A DNA stretch of 64,000 nt from NCBI RefSeq assembly GCF_034702125.1, contig NC_085858.1:54707624-54771623 (forward strand). Direction: 5' to 3'. The position numbers and the translations under genes were made by a program. How positions within the stretch are numbered: position 1 is the stretch's first letter; every line of letters begins with the position of its first letter. Origin of the DNA: Engraulis encrasicolus (Eukaryota > Chordata > Actinopteri > Clupeiformes > Engraulidae). This document shows, piece by piece, positions 60,918-64,000 of this stretch. Under the pieces are notes generated by a model. That model saw only the letters and a program-made list of their open reading frames with translations. It made no database searches and was not told the origin of the DNA.

Positions 60918-61109
60918 GTGTGACATCTGCAGAAATGCAGAGGAAAGGAACGAGGTACACAACTCAACATGCCAGGATGACATCAGTAGGCCATGTTCTC
61001 AGAAGAGAGAAAGACCAGTGACATGACATGACATGACATGGAAAGCAGAAAGCGAAGAAATCCAGTCCAGGAGGTCTGGAGGAGACAACTTGGAGAGTGG
61101 GGCAACCTT

Positions 61110-61270
61110 TAACCCCTTAGCGCAGAGCCTCTGTTATAACCTTACTGTCACCAAAATAGTAATGACCATGTCTTAATCGGTTACTCAAGAGTCTCTGCAT
61201 TGTCATAGCAATGTTGTTATAATGTCGCTGAGTATTTTCAGCAAAGAGTGAATAGGCCTGTCGACGGGAT
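61110..61270 (+). mobile_element. TTGGTGAC/GGTTATAA MITE, second subfamily
   Basis: ACCCCTTAGCGCAGAGCC, TATAACCTTACTGTCACC and TTGTCATAGCAATGTTGTTA match 56630-56815. Confidence 0.6.
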
Positions 61271-61295
61271 GTCTTGAGAGTGAATAAGTATATTC

Positions 61296-61469
61296 AGGCC
61301 CTACCGTGGCCAACTGGTAGGGCACTCGCCTGCCATGCGGCTGACCCAGGAACGATTCCCGGCCTGGGTCCTTTGCCGATCCTTCCCCGTCTCTCTTCCA
61401 ATTCGCCTCCTGTTCACCTCTCACACTGACCTATCAATTTAACTAAAAAAAGACCACAATTTAAAAAAA
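61296..61469 (+). mobile_element. tRNA-derived SINE, 10-bp TSD
   Basis: Flanked by AAGTATATTC at 61286-61295 and 61470-61479. A-box-like CGTGGCCAACTGGTAGGGC, B-box-like GGAACGATTCC, and an A-rich tail. Confidence 0.9.
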
Positions 61470-61744
61470 AAGTATATTCTGTGCTTATAGAGAAGTGGAC
61501 TCACAACTGTGCACCTACCTATAGGCCTACTGCCCCACAAATTCAAAGTGCAGTGACTATGCCAACATTAAAACTGAGAAAAAGGCCTTACAAGTATATA
61601 ATTAGGTTAGATATTGTAATTAGGTACTGCAAATTCGACATAGCAATATTTCTAAAGCGGGACACATTTGGAGAAATAAGCTTCATCACAAGATAAAGGA
61701 GGCATAATGAAGACCATTTTCAGTGTAAACTCAAGCATGACTAA

Positions 61745-61975
61745 ATGGGGCACCTAAGTCACGCCCTCTACTTCCTGGTTCATGGGGCAGAGGGAGTCAA
61801 AAAATGAATACTGGGCTTTAAAATGAGTGATTTTTGGATTTGTTGTGCAAAGGTGGAGGTCCAAGGTTTGGATTGGTGTAAAAAAAACCCCACTAATTGT
61901 CAAGCCCAGTAATTATTTTTTGACTCCCCCTGCCCCATGAACCAGGAAGTAGAGGGCGTGACTTAGGTGCCCCAT
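61745..61975. mobile_element. MITE with ATGGGGCACC ends
   Basis: ~65-bp inverted ends: ATGGGGCACCTAAGTCACG and TACTTCCTGGTTCATGGGGC with their complements. No TSD is certain. Confidence 0.8.
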
Positions 61976-62042
61976 ATGTAGTTAAAGGTGGGGTTGCAGG
62001 TATGACATCACGTAAGGGGAACTCCCCAAGGATTCTATGGCT

Positions 62043-62304
62043 GGCCGCACACTGGCTCCGACAACACTGCGGTTCACTTTTGCATCCGACAGAATTCGGA
62101 CCCCCAAACCCAATTTCACACGAACATTGCATTAATAGTCAATGGGCGGCGCCGACAAAATAGAACTTGTCTCTAATTGCTATCCGACATCGGCGAATGT
62201 CCGCAGACATCGGCGCCAGTGTGCGTGGTTCTATTGAAAACAATGGAATCGAATTTTAGTTGAGCAGTGCTCAGCACTTTGTCGGAGCCGGTGTGCGGAA
62301 GGCC
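62043..62304. mobile_element. MITE with GGCCGCACACTGGCTCCGAC ends
   Basis: The left end has its near-complement GTCGGAGCCGGTGTGCGG at the right; two ATCGGCG/TGTCGG-type words inside are also inverted. No coding capacity. Confidence 0.65.
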
Positions 62305-63800
62305 TAAGGTTCTACATAGACTCCTCTGCAGGCACGTGCAGAGCATAGTTGCCCACGGTGCCCGAGCAACGGCCCTTTTGCCCACATTGGCTGATATTGC
62401 CCTTCCAAGGGAGGGGAAAATAATATGGCAATTATAATTTCATATTTCAATATCATTTGATTTCTTTATAATTCATAATTTTGATTGAAGTTTTGTACAA
62501 TAAAGACTTAAGTCAGTCATACAAATTCATCAGACCCGTCGAGAATGGGCACGAGCGATGTGAGGTAGGTATGCGAGCCTGATCTCGAAGGATTGCGTCT
62601 CATTTATCACGCAAACCAAACTCAAAATTGCGTCAATATAAGGACGCATTCTCTTTTATGTCACACATGCGCAGTGGCCACTCTGCTGTCTGGAGCCCCC
62701 CTGACATCTTTGTAGCCTAATTTACTGAAAAATAAGCCGTTATTCATGTTGCTCCACATAACCGCGTATTGCAACTTCATAATTAAATCCCCACAACAAA
62801 ATACTGAGCTTATGGGCTATTTTAGTCACATTTTAGTTCCTAGACAAAAGTCTGTTTTGCTAGGATATTAATAAAATAACAGAAATTGTTTTATCCTATA
62901 CGAGAGCATTTGTAGTATTTGTCCAGAAGACTTTTGTGGCTGAAAACATTCAACCAGTAAGGTTTTTGAAATATTCATTGTAAATAACCCTGATGTACCC
63001 CCACTGTTTATGATGATGTCATTTCATCGCGACCTCCATGCATTGGATTGTGGATTTGATTGTACTGCCTGCAGTCTGATGTGGTTTGGCTGAGCTTTAT
63101 TCATCAATTGGTAAGTTAATCTGATAAATTAGATATTTATGATCTACCCTATTTGAATGCTTGACACAGCGGCACATCGGGATGATCATGCAATTTGTTT
63201 ATCACACAATTCCCACTTCATTTGTTAAGCTAACTTGGTTTTACGAGCTAGCTGCTTCTACACCCGTATTGTATAGCTCGCGTGATTTGTGATGTTAACA
63301 GTTTGTTTAGTCCATAATTTATTATGGTGATTGTTGTTTATATGCGTGCCATCTCAGCCACATCCACCTCTGGTTTGCATGTAACATCAAAATTAGCTGC
63401 AAGTTCAGTGTGGTGCAACTAAGTTAGCCTAGCTTTACCAAAGGTGTTGTATGATTGTTCTCCCTTTCCAAGGTCTCTGGCTTTTCCAAATTCGACATTA
63501 GCTCATTTTGCATCACTAACTAATCAGTATTAATGTGTATTTTGTGTGCAAAGTGCCGTTGAAAATATCTGAAAAAAGGAGATCTGAACAGAAATAAGAT
63601 GAGCTATTAAGTCACACCAACCTAATTGTCTCTTCTAAGCACAATCTTCTCGTTGATTTAATGCATGTTATATTTTCCATCCTCTCCACAGAATATGACA
63701 ACATTGTCTTCATATGGCTGTTTGTATGCATTATCTAACTGAAGTTGTGTGTGGTTTTTCTGTTGCACATTTAAGAAACTTACTATTTCTTTTGGTCTAA
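62305..63800. other. Intergenic; weak signs of a gene start
   Basis: A possible first-exon donor (CATCAATTG|GTAAGT) lies at about 63110. No start codon or product can be assigned. Confidence 0.25.
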
Positions 63801-63814
63801 ATCTTACTTTACAG

Positions 63815-63874
63815 TTTTACGTCTCCAGTTTTCCCTGAGGTCCAAAATATTCTGTGGAATGACACTGTTGATGG
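63815..63874 (+). other. Candidate 60-nt exon at window edge
   Basis: Acceptor CTTACTTTACAG and donor GATGG|GTAAGT enclose 60 bases, open in one frame (FTSPVFPEVQNILWNDTVDG). No family recognised; could be chance or part of a gene continuing rightward. Confidence 0.25.
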
Positions 63875-64000
63875 GTAAGTAGTAGTTTCATTTAATTCAT
63901 ATGCTGTGTTTTTTAACTGAAGTACAACACAAATCTCAATCCCTCTTTATCAGATCTCATTCTATCTGGTGACATTAGGATATAATTATCAATATTATAA

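Overview
The window is vertebrate nuclear DNA, most likely from a ray-finned (teleost) fish. Genes are split by GT-AG introns. Repeats of fish type fill the space between them: short inverted-repeat DNA elements, a CR1/L2/Rex1-like LINE, Tc1-like relics, tRNA-derived SINEs and long CA/GA tracts. No operons, CRISPR arrays or structural RNA genes were seen. The family-level gene calls rest on recognised protein motifs; no database search was run.

Four host loci can be supported. (1) At 2811-7803 (+) are the last six exons of a gene I do not recognise; its 5' part lies upstream or outside the window. (2) At 9597-11011 (+) is a two-exon GIMAP/AIG1-type GTPase. (3) At 15572-22037 (-) is a complete five-exon KDEL receptor, closest to KDELR3, which retrieves escaped ER proteins from the Golgi. 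(4) At 43105-44745 (+) is the single large coding exon of an inward-rectifier potassium channel closest to KCNJ4 (Kir2.3), with probable upstream exons at 41207-41299 and perhaps near 32.5-32.9 kb. KDELR3 and KCNJ4 are neighbours on human 22q13.1, so the pair looks like conserved synteny and supports both paralogue calls. The four genes have no evident shared pathway.

Region by region: 0.7-2.8 kb holds degenerate copies of a splice-acceptor/exon-start unit interrupted by nested transposons. 2.8-8.8 kb is the unrecognised gene and its 3'UTR. 9-11 kb is the GIMAP gene. 11-14 kb is a patchwork of mobile elements. 14-22.3 kb is kdelr3 with a TE-rich third intron. 22.8-25.7 kb is a 5'-truncated LINE with a long open frame. 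26.2-27.9 kb is a DNA transposon with long inverted repeats, 6-bp target duplications and an integrase-like transposase remnant. 28-41 kb is intergenic or kcnj4 intron, with a fold-back element inside another element at 38.8-40.7 kb. 43-47 kb is kcnj4 and its 3'UTR. 47-64 kb has no convincing gene apart from weak exon-like signals at the right edge; it is rich in one small inverted-repeat family, SINEs and simple-sequence blocks.

The most interesting observations are: a non-autonomous element family with CAGAGA termini and 7-bp target duplications (four exact, one with a mismatch), including a 40-bp copy that is almost only its two ends; the repeated decaying acceptor units in front of a real exon; the fold-back element whose arms are built of tandem repeats; and changed C-terminal trafficking or PDZ motifs in the KDEL receptor and the Kir channel.
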